DNA from: Hevea brasiliensis
Lineage: Eukaryota > Streptophyta > Magnoliopsida > Malpighiales > Euphorbiaceae
Reading direction: 5' to 3'
DNA: 64,000 nt
NCBI RefSeq assembly: GCF_030052815.1
Contig: NC_079493.1
Location: forward strand, 121,855,132-121,919,131
In this document: in pieces, positions 1 to 12,100 of the stretch
Numbering within the stretch: position 1 is the first letter of the stretch
How the letters are laid out: each line of letters begins with the position of its first letter
Program-made: the position numbers and the translations under genes
Notes under the pieces: generated by a model
The model's input: only the letters and a program-made list of their open reading frames with translations
Databases searched by the model: none
What the model was told of the DNA's origin: nothing

Positions 1-550
1 AGATGGGGGGTGCGATGAGAATGTTAGTCATAGGATTAAAGCCGGATGGTTGAAGTGGAGACATGCCACGGGAGTTCTATGTTATCGCGAGATTCCCAAT
101 AAGTTGAAAGGAAAATTTTACCGTATAGCCATATGACCGGCTGTGTTATATGGTAGTGACTGTTGGGCACTGAAGGAATTGTATGTGTCTAAGATAAGAG
201 TTGTAGAGATGAGAATGTTAAGGTGGATGAGTGGTCATAGTAGACTAGATAAAGTCCGTAATGAGAGTATTAGAGAAAAGGTAGGAATGGTGCCAATTGA
301 GGATAAGTTGAGAGAAGGCAGATTGAGGTGGTTTGGTCATGTGAAGCATAGACATACAGAGGCTCCAGTTAGACAAGTAGAGCACATTAGGTTAAAGGAT
401 AGAAAGAAAAAAAGGGTAGACCTAAATTGACTTGGAGGAAAGTAGTACAACATGACCTAGAAGCATTACACATTTATGAGAATTTAACCCAAAATCGTTT
501 AAAGTGGAAAAAGCGCCGACTCCAAAACTTAGTTGAATTGAGTTGAATTG
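1..550 (+). mobile_element. RTE-type LINE, decayed 3' end
   Basis: This is the C-terminal part of a plant non-LTR (RTE-clade) reverse transcriptase. Residues such as YGSDCWALK, MRMLRWMSGHSR and RLRWFGHV are the usual end of these proteins. An in-frame TGA sits just before the YGSDCW segment (near 134-136), and the frame shifts at the A-rich run near 405-415, after which the expected tail (LTWRKVVQHDLEA, NRLKWKKRRLQNL) continues. The element ends in the short TTGAGTTGAATTG repeats at about 531-550 that are typical of RTE 3' ends. It is 5'-truncated by the window edge and inactive. Confidence 0.85.
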
Positions 551-1044
551 TATATAAGCCCCAAAAGTATTGAAAATAATGCAATTGGACCCAAATTTGT
601 GTCTTGTGACTCAAACGGCTATTTAACTATGTTAGATCATACTCATTTGCGCCATTGTCCTTATCCAAGTTCACACCTGTATTCTCAAATTGGGTCTCCA
701 GAACAATCCCTTCCATGTTCATCTCCACATCTTCTGATCTCTACGCCATTGACTATGCTTCCACTTTCTTATTCTTATTGGAATGGATACAAGCTTGAGG
801 GCAAGTTGCTTGCAAGCTATGTCAGGCACAAATCCAGCTTTTATGGCTCAATGGGTTAGGTCGATTGCCACAGCTGTTGGGAGATGCAAGCTGATCCTTG
901 AAACAATTGCTGATTTTCTATTGCTAGTGTATGCAGCGTAAGCTGGGAAGACTTCTCTGCAAGGTCTGCATAGCAATAAAGAATTTTTAAAGCTCCAAAT
1001 CAACTTGAAACTTTTGCAACTCAATTTCAATGATAGGTTTTAAC
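551..1044. other. unassigned stretch between two LINE tails
   Basis: This sequence has near-genic base composition and lies between two RTE 3' tails. A reading frame around 835-940 on the plus strand (containing MAQWVRSIATAVGR) looks protein-like but is not a family I recognise. It could be a gene fragment carried or broken by the LINEs, or chance. No splice structure could be supported. Confidence 0.3.
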
Positions 1045-1146
1045 TTATGAATGAGTTAACCAAAAATCGTTTAGAGTGGAGAAAGCGAATCCGTATAGCC
1101 GACCCTAAATTTTTGGAATAAAGACTTAGTTGAGTTGAGTTAAGTT
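1045..1146 (+). mobile_element. second RTE-type LINE 3' tail
   Basis: The segment is homologous to the end of the element at 475-550 (AATCGTTTAGAGTGGAGAAA) and carries the conserved RTE ending with CCGTATAGCCGACCC, followed by TTGAGTTGAGTTAAGTTG. It keeps about 16 bases (AATCCGTATAGCCGAC) that the upstream copy has lost, so it is an independent copy rather than a simple duplication of that end. Confidence 0.7.
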
Positions 1147-2831
1147 GCGTATATTTTAGCATTATGTGGTTGTTAATTGAATCAACAACATAATTGGATT
1201 TTAAACCAATTCTTATTTATTTTACTTTGTGTTATTTCTTTTCTCTTAATTCACTTTTGGATTATCATGTAAACCATACATATAATGACTGTATAATGAT
1301 AAATGATTATTTAATTACTTGGTCATGCCTTACGTTCTTTGTAAAAGTTATTAGCTTGCAATTTTATGGGTGCTGGAGGTAACTTGAACATGCATATGAT
1401 ATGATAAATAGCTTGTTTCTATTCCACTTTACGCGAAGGCATATAATCTGGTGAACTTGATTGGCACAGTTGCTACTATTAACTGCATGTATAAAGAGTT
1501 ATTTGTTTAGGGAAAAATATTTTCTAATTGAACCGAGAAATATGTATTGCATTTAAGAACATTTGCATGAGCAATTTGCAGCTTGTTTTAGTGTTCAAAA
1601 AACAGATTATTGCTGCGGTGGAGGAGGGAATGAGCTTGCACACACGGCGTTCGAAGAAATGCAAAAGTGAACTTTGTTTTGTGGAGTGGTGATTAAATAG
1701 TGATTGGTGAGACTTGTATGATTAAATTTAATGGGAGATAAACTCTGTTAACTTTGGGCTTATATAGCCTATTTAAAAATATGGGGGGGTCCAATTAACC
1801 TCAAATTCTGTTTAGGGGTTTAATTAACTATTTAAAAATACTTTAAAAGTTAAAATGATCTTTAATCTTGTTAAAATGATAAAAAATATATATATATCGT
1901 TAAGTATCATTAAAATAGAAATAATATTGATATTTAAAAAAATTATTAAAATAATATAATTTTTTAATTTATTAAAATATAATTTTAAAATAAATAAATA
2001 AATAAATTTTAAGTAAAAATATCTTATTTATAATTTTTAATTTATTTTAAATAATTTTTATAAATTTAATTGATTTATAAATAAAATTAAATACTTTATA
2101 AATTCACTGGATATTTAAGAGTACGGCTATAATTTTATATTTATTATAATTTGAGAAACGAAGAGTTATTTCACTTCGCATGAAAAAAAAAAAAAAACTT
2201 TGGACTTTTTTATTATTTTTTTCATTTTCAATTTGTACAATAAAGGGTTTGGCGTATACCAAAACTCAAAAAAGAAAAAAAAAATCAGTAACGACGGGTG
2301 CATACTAACGTGCGCAGGTAGCGCAGCCTAAAAGCACCAACACAAACCGCACACGACGTCGGCGAGGCACGCACTCACCTGCTGACCTGTTTCCTTTCTT
2401 GATTCTGAAGCCTGTCTCTTTACGCAATACCCTTCCACATTTCTTCAATCCAAAGAACTCTAAAAATCAAGTTTTCAAAAAAAAAAAAAAAGAAAGGAAC
2501 TCTAAAAATCAAAAACCCTCATTTCAATCTTCTCCAAACCCCCCGCACACTCCACGCCTAATCCATTTTTCAGGGGATTTGGTTCGATCCAATTGAATGG
2601 CGCATAATTAATCTTCATATTGAAATTCGATCTCCGTTCTTCGAATCTTTTGCCATCGCAATCTCAATTTGTCCGCGGATTTCGATTATTTTTCTTTAGT
2701 TTAAAGCTCTTTTGACTTTTCATGAAGGAAAGAAGTTGAAAGTTTGTGAATTTGATCATATTGATTAGGAGATAATAAATTGATTGTGGAAATCAAGGGT
2801 TGTTGTTTAGATTAAAAGGGGATTTGGAGAT
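1147..2831. promoter_or_regulatory. AT-rich 5' flank and leader of MTV1
   Basis: No gene is visible here. The first kilobase is extremely AT-rich with A/T runs. From about 2280 the composition becomes normal and then pyrimidine-rich (about 2380-2700), as in a plant core promoter and 5' leader. The leader of the + strand gene probably starts within 2350-2600. There are A-runs at 2183-2196 and 2478-2491. Confidence 0.5.
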
Positions 2832-5800
2832 ATGGATTCGAGTAGGAGAGCGGTGGAGTCGTACTGGAGATCGAAGATGGTCGATACTGTAACCTCCCAG
2901 GAAGACAAGGTAACGCCTGTTTACAAATTGGAAGAGATTTGCGAGCTCTTGCGGTCTTCTCATGTCAGTATCGTTAAAGAGGTATCAGAATTTATCTTGA
3001 AGCGGCTTGAACATAAGAGCCCCATTGTTAAACAAAAGGTATGTTGGTTTTCGTATTCTGATTGTTAATATTATGCTGTTTTAGGATGGATTTATTCGAA
3101 ATTATGCATTGATGTCTATTTTTCAGGTTTTTAGTGAAACTTTAATAGATTTACCAAGAATTTAAATCAGATTTTTAAGTTATTTTGAATGATAATTTAG
3201 GCGAAAACTTTTGTTTCTGATAATGGGCAGAAAGATAAGATTTTGGATCCTTCAAATTGTTGCTATTGTGGTAGGATTAGGAATGTCTGGTGGACTTGGG
3301 TTCTAGCAATTTGATTGGAGGTACAGTGATTTGCGCCTTCTGGTGCTGGACATGTTGGGAAATATATATTATATATGCTGAAAGTTATGTTTTCATGTTT
3401 TTGCCTTTTACTATTGGGAATTATGAAGGTTCTCAGAGTCAGTTGAGTGGAGAGTGTTGTTTCTAATAAGATTCAAAGTTTGTATCGTTTTTTAAATGCA
3501 CTTTATTGTTAGTAAGTGGTAACATAAATTGGAATTAATATCATTACTTCTGCAATTGCAGACTAATTAATGTACTTGAATTCTGTGCAGGCTCTGAGGT
3601 TGATAAAATATGCTGTGGGCAAGTCAGGTGTGGAGTTCAGGAGGGAAATGCAAAGACATTCAGCTGCTGTACGCCAATTATTTCATTACAGGGGTCAGAC
3701 AGATCCTTTGAAGGGGGATGCCCTTAATAAGGCTGTGAGGGACACTGCTCATGAGGCTATCTCTGCTATTTTTTCAGAGGAGAATAAGCCAACAACTACT
3801 GAAGATCTTAACGAACGGATACAAGGATTTGGGAATACAAATTTTGAAATGCCATCAGAAGATAGGAAATCGTTTCTTAGTGAGGTAGTTGGTATTGGAA
3901 GTGCATCTATTAAGCAGGGACTTAGTAACTTCACACAAGGCCATTCATTACGAAAGAATGACAATGGAAGCTACAAAGGTCCTAATCTTCGTAGGTCATT
4001 GACCATAGAAAATGATCACGCAGATAGATATGAACCAGTTCAGTTACGCAATGAAACTCAGGGTAGTTTTGGAGTTTTGAAGAATGCAACTAGCGGACCT
4101 TGGGGCCAGGACATTAGGGTCTCAAATGCTGAGACAAAAAATGGGGGCTCCAGTTCAAGTTATACAGAGAGTAAGACTCGTGAGGAGAGATTATTGGAGA
4201 CTATTGTAACATCTGGTGGCATACGTCTACAACCCACCCGTGATGCCATTCAAGTTTTTCTATTAGAGGCAGCAAAGTTGGATGCACGTGCCCTAAGTCA
4301 TGCCCTTGAATCTAAGCTCCAGTCTCCTGTGTGGCAGGCATGATCCTTTTGTTATTCTATTAATAATGCAAAATTCCTCCTCTCGTCCTCTTTCAAATGC
4401 ACAAATTTAATTACCTTTCTTCCTACTAGTTAGAAATTTTGTTTTGGCATACCGTTGCTCATCATTTGTGTATCGTATTTTGTTATCTTGTTTGTTGGTT
4501 TAGAAAAAGAGAGAAAAATAGGTTATCAACAGCTTATGTTACATTTATATTGTGGATATTATTTTCTTAAATTTTCATGGGGATTATTGTTTTCCAGGTT
4601 TGCATGAAAGCTGTGTGTGTGCTTGAGTCAATACTGAGGAAAAGGGATGATGAGCATTTTTCAATTGTAACTTCATACTTCTGTGAAAATAAGGATACTG
4701 TTGTCAGATGTACTGAGTCTCCTCAATCTTCTCTAAGGGAAAAGTCTACGAAGGTAAGTATTTCTCATGAATATGTATCAGGTTCTGCTTTTACTTACCT
4801 AATTTGCTCTGCTTTTTCCCACCACAGGGGATGCTGTGGTTAATTTCTGGATGTGATAAGTTGTTAAAAACTTATATGCTAGGCTTGCTTCTCAACTGTT
4901 ATAGCAATCATCACTGTAATCATTGGTTCAAGGACTGAATTATTAATAGTAAAGCAACTGGACATCTTTGATGCCTAAGTCATTGGACATTGCTAGAGGG
5001 ATTCCTGCCACGGAACTTCAATCTTTCAGCTTCTTTTGGGAATGTTTAGATCATAGTGTTGCTCCTTATTAGAATAACATCATTAAGCCCACATGACTAA
5101 TAATCTAGTACTAATTTGGGTGGTCTACACTAGTTGATAATTAAATAACTCATTTTAACTTTTAGCCAAATCCTTTAATTTGAAAAATAAGGTTAGATTT
5201 TCTTTATTTTGTTTACTTCTTTTTTGCCTTGCCCCTTACTAGAATAACATTATTTTTATCTTATTAGCTGGTCCGTGTGTTCGCTTTTTGATAATTCAGA
5301 AGATATTAATATGGGACAAACTGATATAGATCACATAGAGATTCTTTTAAAATTCACAAGGTTACATTATGTGGCTATAAAAGTTTTGCCTTTGATGAAC
5401 AGGTATTGAGCCTTTTGGGTGGGGAACGGACAGGTCCCTTTATGGGAAATTCAGAAAAGTCAGTTAAGGCTGAGACCGCTTCTGTTCAGATGCCTGACTT
5501 AATAGACACGGGAGATTCAAATGATTTCTTTGAAACAAATGATTCTATAAAGGAGCCAATTGATGAGAAGACGGCAAATCTGACAATGCCCACAACAAAT
5601 TTAATTGATGACCTATTTGGAGATAGTTATGATGGTGGGAACTCCAGAGAACAAAAAAATGATGATGATCCCTTTGCAGATGTTTCATTCCACACTAATG
5701 AGAGTAGAGAACATGCAGATGATCTCTTTTCTGGGATGACTGTTGACAGTAAACCAGGCACTAATGAGAATCATATGCCAACAAATAAAAATGGAACAGA

Positions 5801-8268
5801 GCCATTCGATATTTTTGGGTCGAATGCTGAACTGACCCAGGAGCAAGGAAATTGTAAAATGGATGTTAATGATTTAATGGCTGGTATGTCCATTAATGAA
5901 AATGTCCCAAAGATGAATCAACCAGGAACCACATCTGTGGTGCTCCCAGAAAGTATCTTTGCAGATCCAAGTAATCATTCTGGACATCAGCTCTCAAATG
6001 ATGCTTTAACTAGCATACTTGGTTCTCAAGCGACCACAATGAATGCAAATTCAATATTTCCTTCTGGTACTATGACATATAATATTCCTCCTGGCATTAT
6101 GTTGAATCCTGCATTTCGTACGCAGCCTGTAAATTATGGTGCCATGGGGAATTTTCTTGCGCATCAGCAATTTCTGGCTACAATGTCCAACTTCCAACAC
6201 TTAAGTAACCTCAATGCACAAAATCCTGGAGTTAGTAATGTTCTTGGTGCTAATGGAGGTGGATATTCTTCAGCCTTTCCGGATATTTTGCAATCAAATT
6301 ATCCAAATCAAGCTCCTAGTTCATTGATGAACAACTCAAAGAAAGAGGAAACCAGAGCATTTGATTTTATTTCGGTGAGTTCGAGTTCTGGCATTGATGG
6401 CTCTGTTTTTGATATAAATTCTCTTTCTTCATGTGTATGAGTTGTGGCTTCTCGAAGATAGTGGTAAATGGCCATTATAAGACTATAGCTTTCTGTCCTT
6501 TTCTTTCAGAATGTTTTATTATCGTGATTAAATTCCGGAGGAAAGCTTATATCAGAATGTTTGCTTGGCCTTTAAAATGCTTACTATTTCCCTTTCTTCT
6601 TCTTTGCTGTGATTATTTTGAGAGTTTAGTGGCTCATAGTGAAATGGTGAGAGAAAAGAATGGGAAGAAGTAGTGTTTATTTATTTATTTATTTTTTTTT
6701 TTTTTTTCGGGTGGTTGGGGTGGGGGGGGGGGCGGCGCGTGGAGGGGGCAGGTCAGGGGAGGGATACGGGAATTGGTTTGAAGTTGTCATTAAGTGAACA
6801 TCAATGCCTTGTCGGTGCAATACCTTGAATTTTTTTATTTTTATTTTTTTTTTCTTTTTTTTGGTATTCTAACTGTCAAACAGGGCACATCTTGTGATGT
6901 GGTCCACCTCAGGTTTGCCTGGGTGCGACCTTCTTGATGCCTTTGCTAAATTAGTTAATATGGGCATGTGCATTATGTCTGATTCATGAAATACCCCTTT
7001 TCATTTTGCTTGTGACAATGTTGAGCTTTCAATGGCATGTAGTAGGACAGTTATGGGTGAGCAGAGAGACGAAAGAAAGAGGACCAGGTGGGTGGCTGTT
7101 GGGAGTTGGGATTTGGTTTGTAGACGTTATGAAGCATGGTTTTAAAGCCTAGTTTGGCACAATGCTGGGGACGCATGTTTAAATCCTGTCTTCATGTTTA
7201 GTTGCTTACCTTCTTCAAGCATTATAGATGTTACCCAGAGCAAAATGACTTTGGTGCAAATTAGTGTTCGAGTCAGTTTCAGTTTATTGAGAATTTTCAC
7301 CATATCAAAAATTGGGGTGAATTTAAAGTTGACCCTGTTGGATCAGTTTTCCCATGTTTAAGACAGTTGTTGCTAGATGGTATTAGACAAGGCAATTTTG
7401 CACACCATTATCACCAAATTAGTGATTTGCTCTATAGAATTTCAATCTGTAAGAATTAGATTAAGTAGTAAAAAATATTTAATATTCCAATTATTTATCA
7501 TTGCATGTCCTATAAGCAATTCATTTCGTGTCAAATAAATTCCCCAAAAGGGATCTATTCCATGATATCTTTCACGCGTCAAGAACCCCGATTCTTCACA
7601 TTTTCTCCACCACAATGAATTAAAGGAAAGGATTCATCAACATGATCCCTCTAAATTTACACCTAAAGAACACAAACAAACCCATTCACATCAAGGCCAG
7701 GCTAGGAAATTTTAGAAACCCACACCACACTGTAAAAGCCCTTCTACCTGTAGCAAACTAACAATGAATTCCGATGATCGAGTATAGGAGCTGTGAGATC
7801 GGAAGTGATCCAGGGAGACTAGAATTGATATACTTGAGGCATGGTTTCTTTTTTTATATGTCAACATTGTTATACAGATATTTGTATGAGGTTTCTAGTT
7901 TCTAAGTTAAATTTTATTTGTGGGTCAATTCAAATTTAGTATCAAGGTACCTGAAACCCACCTGACCAGTAAATTTACCTTTTTATGAGTAGCAAAAAAG
8001 GCTGAAAAGTGACTATAAAGGGGATTATGTGTTATATATGTTAAATGACGCATGATGTATTGTTCCTGAAAAGGCATTAATCTTGCTTCTCTGCAACAAT
8101 TTCCAGTTTTTTCCGGATACTGTATTATGGATTTTACCATGAATGGGATTTGCAATTTTAATGTGTTTCAGGTCAATTATATATAGATCAGTGTTTGGTA
8201 CTAAATGCAGCTTTTCTGCCTTGTAGGACCATCTTGCAGCAGCACGTGATCCAAAGAGGGTGGCTTAA
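2832..8268 (+). CDS. MTV1: ENTH/VHS-domain trafficking adaptor MTV1 (plant tepsin homologue)
   Basis: Five exons, all in phase: 2832-3038, 3591-4337, 4598-4753, 5403-6374, 8227-8268; 707 aa. Residues about 15-150 form the N-terminal ENTH/VHS fold. A second helical VHS-like module spans about 265-385 (TREERLLETIV to VLSLLGG), as in tepsin. The acidic, disordered tail holds LFSGMTV (478-484, bases 5724-5744), which fits the LFxG[M/L]x[L/V] motif that binds AP-4 in tepsin, a related LMAGMSI (528-534), and AFDFIS at the exon 4/5 junction. The last exon adds only DHLAAARDPKRVA; ignoring it would leave a false readthrough end at 6440. Arabidopsis MTV1 is a clathrin-vesicle protein of the trans-Golgi network needed for vacuolar sorting. 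Intron 2 starts with GC rather than GT. A possible poly(A) signal, AATAAA, lies at 8548-8553. Confidence 0.9.
6679..6765 (+). repeat. poly-T followed by G-rich tract in MTV1 intron 4
   Basis: TTTA repeats and a T-run are followed directly by several runs of three or more G on the transcribed strand (6709-6765), including a run of ten or more. The rest of the 1852-bp intron 4 (6375-8226) has no recognisable gene. The tract is described further in the findings. Confidence 0.7.
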
Positions 8269-9179
8269 ATCTTTGAACTTCATATGTTTCACCTTGATGG
8301 GCCTCCTCTGGTTCAATAGTGCATTTATTTGAAGTGAATAGATCGAACCAGGTAAAACATTCTTTGGCAATAATGAAAGTTTAGGATTGAAAGTGATGAA
8401 GGCGTGGGGAGATCCCGGAACTAGATTCTGTATTTGAGATTAGGCAGAGAGATGTGGTTTCAAGTTTCTTGTTCATTTTCAGCTTGTGTTTTTGTGTTTC
8501 CCCACACTCACAGGAATGTCTGTGGTACAATGTATTTGAACATAGTTAATAAAGATGATGTTAGTGATGTTTATTGCTACGTTGCACTACCAGACCGTTC
8601 TTCGCCTGTAGTTGTCCAATGGCGCTAAGATTTGTAACCCTGGAATTTGAAGCAGTAGTGGGCGACTAGGCATCTCAATTTAAGCTTTGTTGTCTATAGC
8701 AAATATCTAAGGTTCAGAGCCTGTGGCATTTATGCTTTGAACTTCTTACTTTGAATGCATTTGCCTTAAGTTGCAGATGATAAGCTATTGATTACCAACT
8801 CATCTTTGCCTTTACGTGGGCTTATTGGAGGAATTCTTAAACTTCAGGATCCATCTCATCCGGAAAATGTGCTGTAATAAGCAAAAAGGAGTTGGATTTG
8901 TTCCTCATCCCTTCTGTTTTCTATTATTTAAAGATAAGACTTCTCCTCCTCTTCTCCCCATTTATGCCACTGTTTTCCTCCTATTAGTACCTTGTGAGAC
9001 TGTTAGATTTCATGCAAAAACAGAGCAGAGGCAGATGGAGATTATCCTACACACTGTAAGATACCAAGTTATATTAAACTTCAGTATGCATCATATTCAT
9101 CGTCAAGTATTTAGGGACTCTACATATACAATTAGGCACTGGTGGCATTAAAGGGAGGGCAACTATTCCATGAAAATTA
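8269..9179. other. shared 3' region between convergent genes
   Basis: This 911-bp interval lies tail-to-tail between MTV1 (+) and the LETM1-like gene (-). It should contain the 3' UTRs of both, with AATAAA at 8548-8553 on the plus strand. An open stretch at 8816-9151 has no recognisable protein content. No transposon signature was seen. Confidence 0.6.
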
Positions 9180-12100
9180 TTATACAACAGGATTAGAAGA
9201 TTGGTCGTCAAGGTTGATTATAGAGGATGGATCTTGAAGGTTGCTCCACGATTGAACTTCCATCTTTTTAGTTCTATTTAGTTGTTTGACAACATCAAGC
9301 CGCTCAGAAGAGTATGGAGAAGGGATCTAATCACAGTAAACAAAAACAGGATTAGCATATCGGTAAAGTAATAGCAAAATATGTGAACAGGTGAAGAATG
9401 CAATACCAAGGATGGCATGTAGTTCTTGATAACTGCTAGCATTGCCGCATGGCCTACAGCAGAGACCTGATTTAGAGGGCATTAAGAATGAATCATTTCT
9501 TTTCAAGGATTGCTCTACTTTCGCTTAAAGTAAACTCTCTTGTTAGTTCATCAACATATCAAGTTTTCCAAGTTATGAGCATGGGTATCCAGATATGTGG
9601 CTTTATGAGTTCAACTTTACGAAATGGTATAAAAACGTAGTAATTTTCAACTAACTACATTGCGAGTCTAACAGCAGCAGTGCTAATTATCAATGCATTT
9701 GTGTTATGAAGGATTCAACCAAAATATCTCACTAATGCGCTACTCACTTCAGAAATTACATGGCCGTTGCATGCAAGAAAGAAACTAGAATCAACTAAAT
9801 TTGCTATAGAATGCATTTCTCTCAGAATAGATGACACTCGTTGCCTGGTACTGTAAAGCTGATAACAAGAATCCAAATAATAGAGGAAATCATATAATGC
9901 AGAGGCATGTAATTTGTGTAGAGTGAAAGGTTCCATCATTCAATTTGTTTTTCGTAACTTCTGAACTTGGCTAAGAAGTTGTACACACTCAGCAGTGAGT
10001 GATTAGAAGTCCCATACATGTGCATAACTTGTTGAAGAGTTAATACAAGAAAACTTTGGCAAGCTACTTTTTTCAAGAATGGTCTTACATGAGTAACTAG
10101 CTACTGCATTTAGTCAGTTCTCAAACATCACCAGTTAAGACAGAATTTGCAAAGAGAAAGGACTGATAAGGTCTTACAGGAATTAGCATTAAAATTGTAA
10201 TTGGGATAAGTGTAGCAATGTCAGTAAGAGTTCTCTTCAACTTCCTTCGTTGCCTTCTTGAAATTTTCTGGCCACGTAATTGCTTTAAGACTAATCCCAA
10301 TGCATCCATAATGTCTACAAAGAGCAATTGGGTTCCCATGCATACATCCTTCAAAAAAATTGAGTTAGCAATCCAGCATCCAAAATTTATTTAGTTACGC
10401 TCATTGTCAAGAAGCAGGGCTCATTTTGGCTTACAGAACTTGTAGATGCTAATTTGACACTGTATCTCCTAAGTAAACTCTCATTCAGAGGACTTGATTT
10501 GATGGAGATGCCGGAGGCCTCCATTAAGGTTATTACTTCTGTCACAGCAAAGTTGCCAGCCTGCTCTAAAATGCATATAAAATAATGATTGCCAAATAAA
10601 TACATATGCATTTAGCATGAAGAGACACATACGCAAATATGTCACCGAGTTGACACGTACACATATACATTCGTGTTAACCTTATGACATAGACACATAC
10701 ATACCCGTGTAAATCTCTTCACCACTTCATTGTATTTCATTTCTGTAAGCAGCTTCTCACTCTAATCTAGTGGCCCATTTGGTTCAATGGTTGGAAACCA
10801 GGGTATTTTGTTTAAAGAAACAAAGGTAGTTACTTTCATTGGAAAAAGAAAAGGTCCAATTTACAGTTTTTCCAAGGGTTTTAAATGATAGAATCAATGA
10901 TGAAATTGGTCACACTGACGCTGTCATAGAATTAAACCAAATAGTTCACTGCTGCCATAAATTTCTTTCACACAAGCAGCAAAATGATGGTTAAAATTAA
11001 ACCAAGAATATAACTAAATATGTAATATATCAATACAATGAACACCTACACCTTATTTTGCCAAAAGCCTTTTTGTGCAAGACTAGTAATTGAAAAATGA
11101 AGTATTAAGAGATTTGTTGTATTCATGAATAAAAATGTAATTTAATTTTCAATTATTTTTTCATGTTTATATAATTATAGATAAACATTGAATGATGTGT
11201 AATGATTTGATTGGCTTGGTTTACAATAACGTAGTTGAGTGAGTATATCTAAGAATCTCTCAGTTTCAGCAGCTGGGTATCTCTTGACCAGCTTATTTCC
11301 TTATTCCCTTAGTTTAGTTTCCCTTAGTCTAGTTAAGACGGGCTTACAATTGAGAAATCTTAGTTTCCCTTATGATAGGGGATGGCTACCACCAATGGTA
11401 TAACTCAAGGCTTGATAAACCTTCCCAATGGCCCCAAGAAAAACAAGCTATACTACATAGATTTTATTTCTCTTATTAGCCACCAAAATGCTGTTTTATC
11501 TTCCATAGTTTTAATCTAAGTTGACTATTAGCCAGTTTCAGTTACTTAAAACCTTGGCTCAGTTCTATTTTATCTCAAACTTCTACTCAACATTCTCGTT
11601 TCACCACCCCATATGTGTCAACAAACAACATCAGTTCTTCCTTCAACTGATTGAAAATTAAAGACTATAGCTTATATAAATTAATTGTTCACAGCTTCTT
11701 TATGTTGGTCGTTTTTAACCAACATAATGACACAATGGTGGTTTTAAACAAGCAGCCATACCTTTCTTAGCCTAATTCCTTGTTGAGATTTAACTTTTAC
11801 GCATCCCTGTAGCATTAACTCAGTTGGATTCTGTTGTGCTTCCATTGCCACAGATAACTTTTCTGTGCCCTTTAGTCCTACAGACAGGGAGCGATCAGAG
11901 GCACCTGCTTCTGCAATCTTCGGCAATTCACTGCAAGAGAAATTCAACAGAAGTTAGTTGTCTCCTATATCTCTAATGGAGTTCATATTCAACTGCATGG
12001 AAATGAGAGAGCATACCAAGATCTGGCATAAACAGCCCGGTAGTCTTCCAGACAAACAGTTAACAGACTCTGGCTGCAAAATTGGTAGTTCCATGTCATA

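Noticed and set aside
6375..6440. MTV1 ending at the TGA at 6438-6440
   Set aside because: GTGAGT directly after AFDFIS and a phase-matched terminal exon at 8227 give a better C-terminus.
8816..9151. 111-codon plus-strand frame between MTV1 and the LETM1-like gene
   Set aside because: No known domain; it sits where the two convergent 3' UTRs must lie.
10785..10945. Possible MITE with CATTTGGTTCAA / TTAAACCAAATAG ends in the LETM1-like intron 10
   Set aside because: The terminal match is only about ten bases and imperfect, and no convincing target duplication was found.
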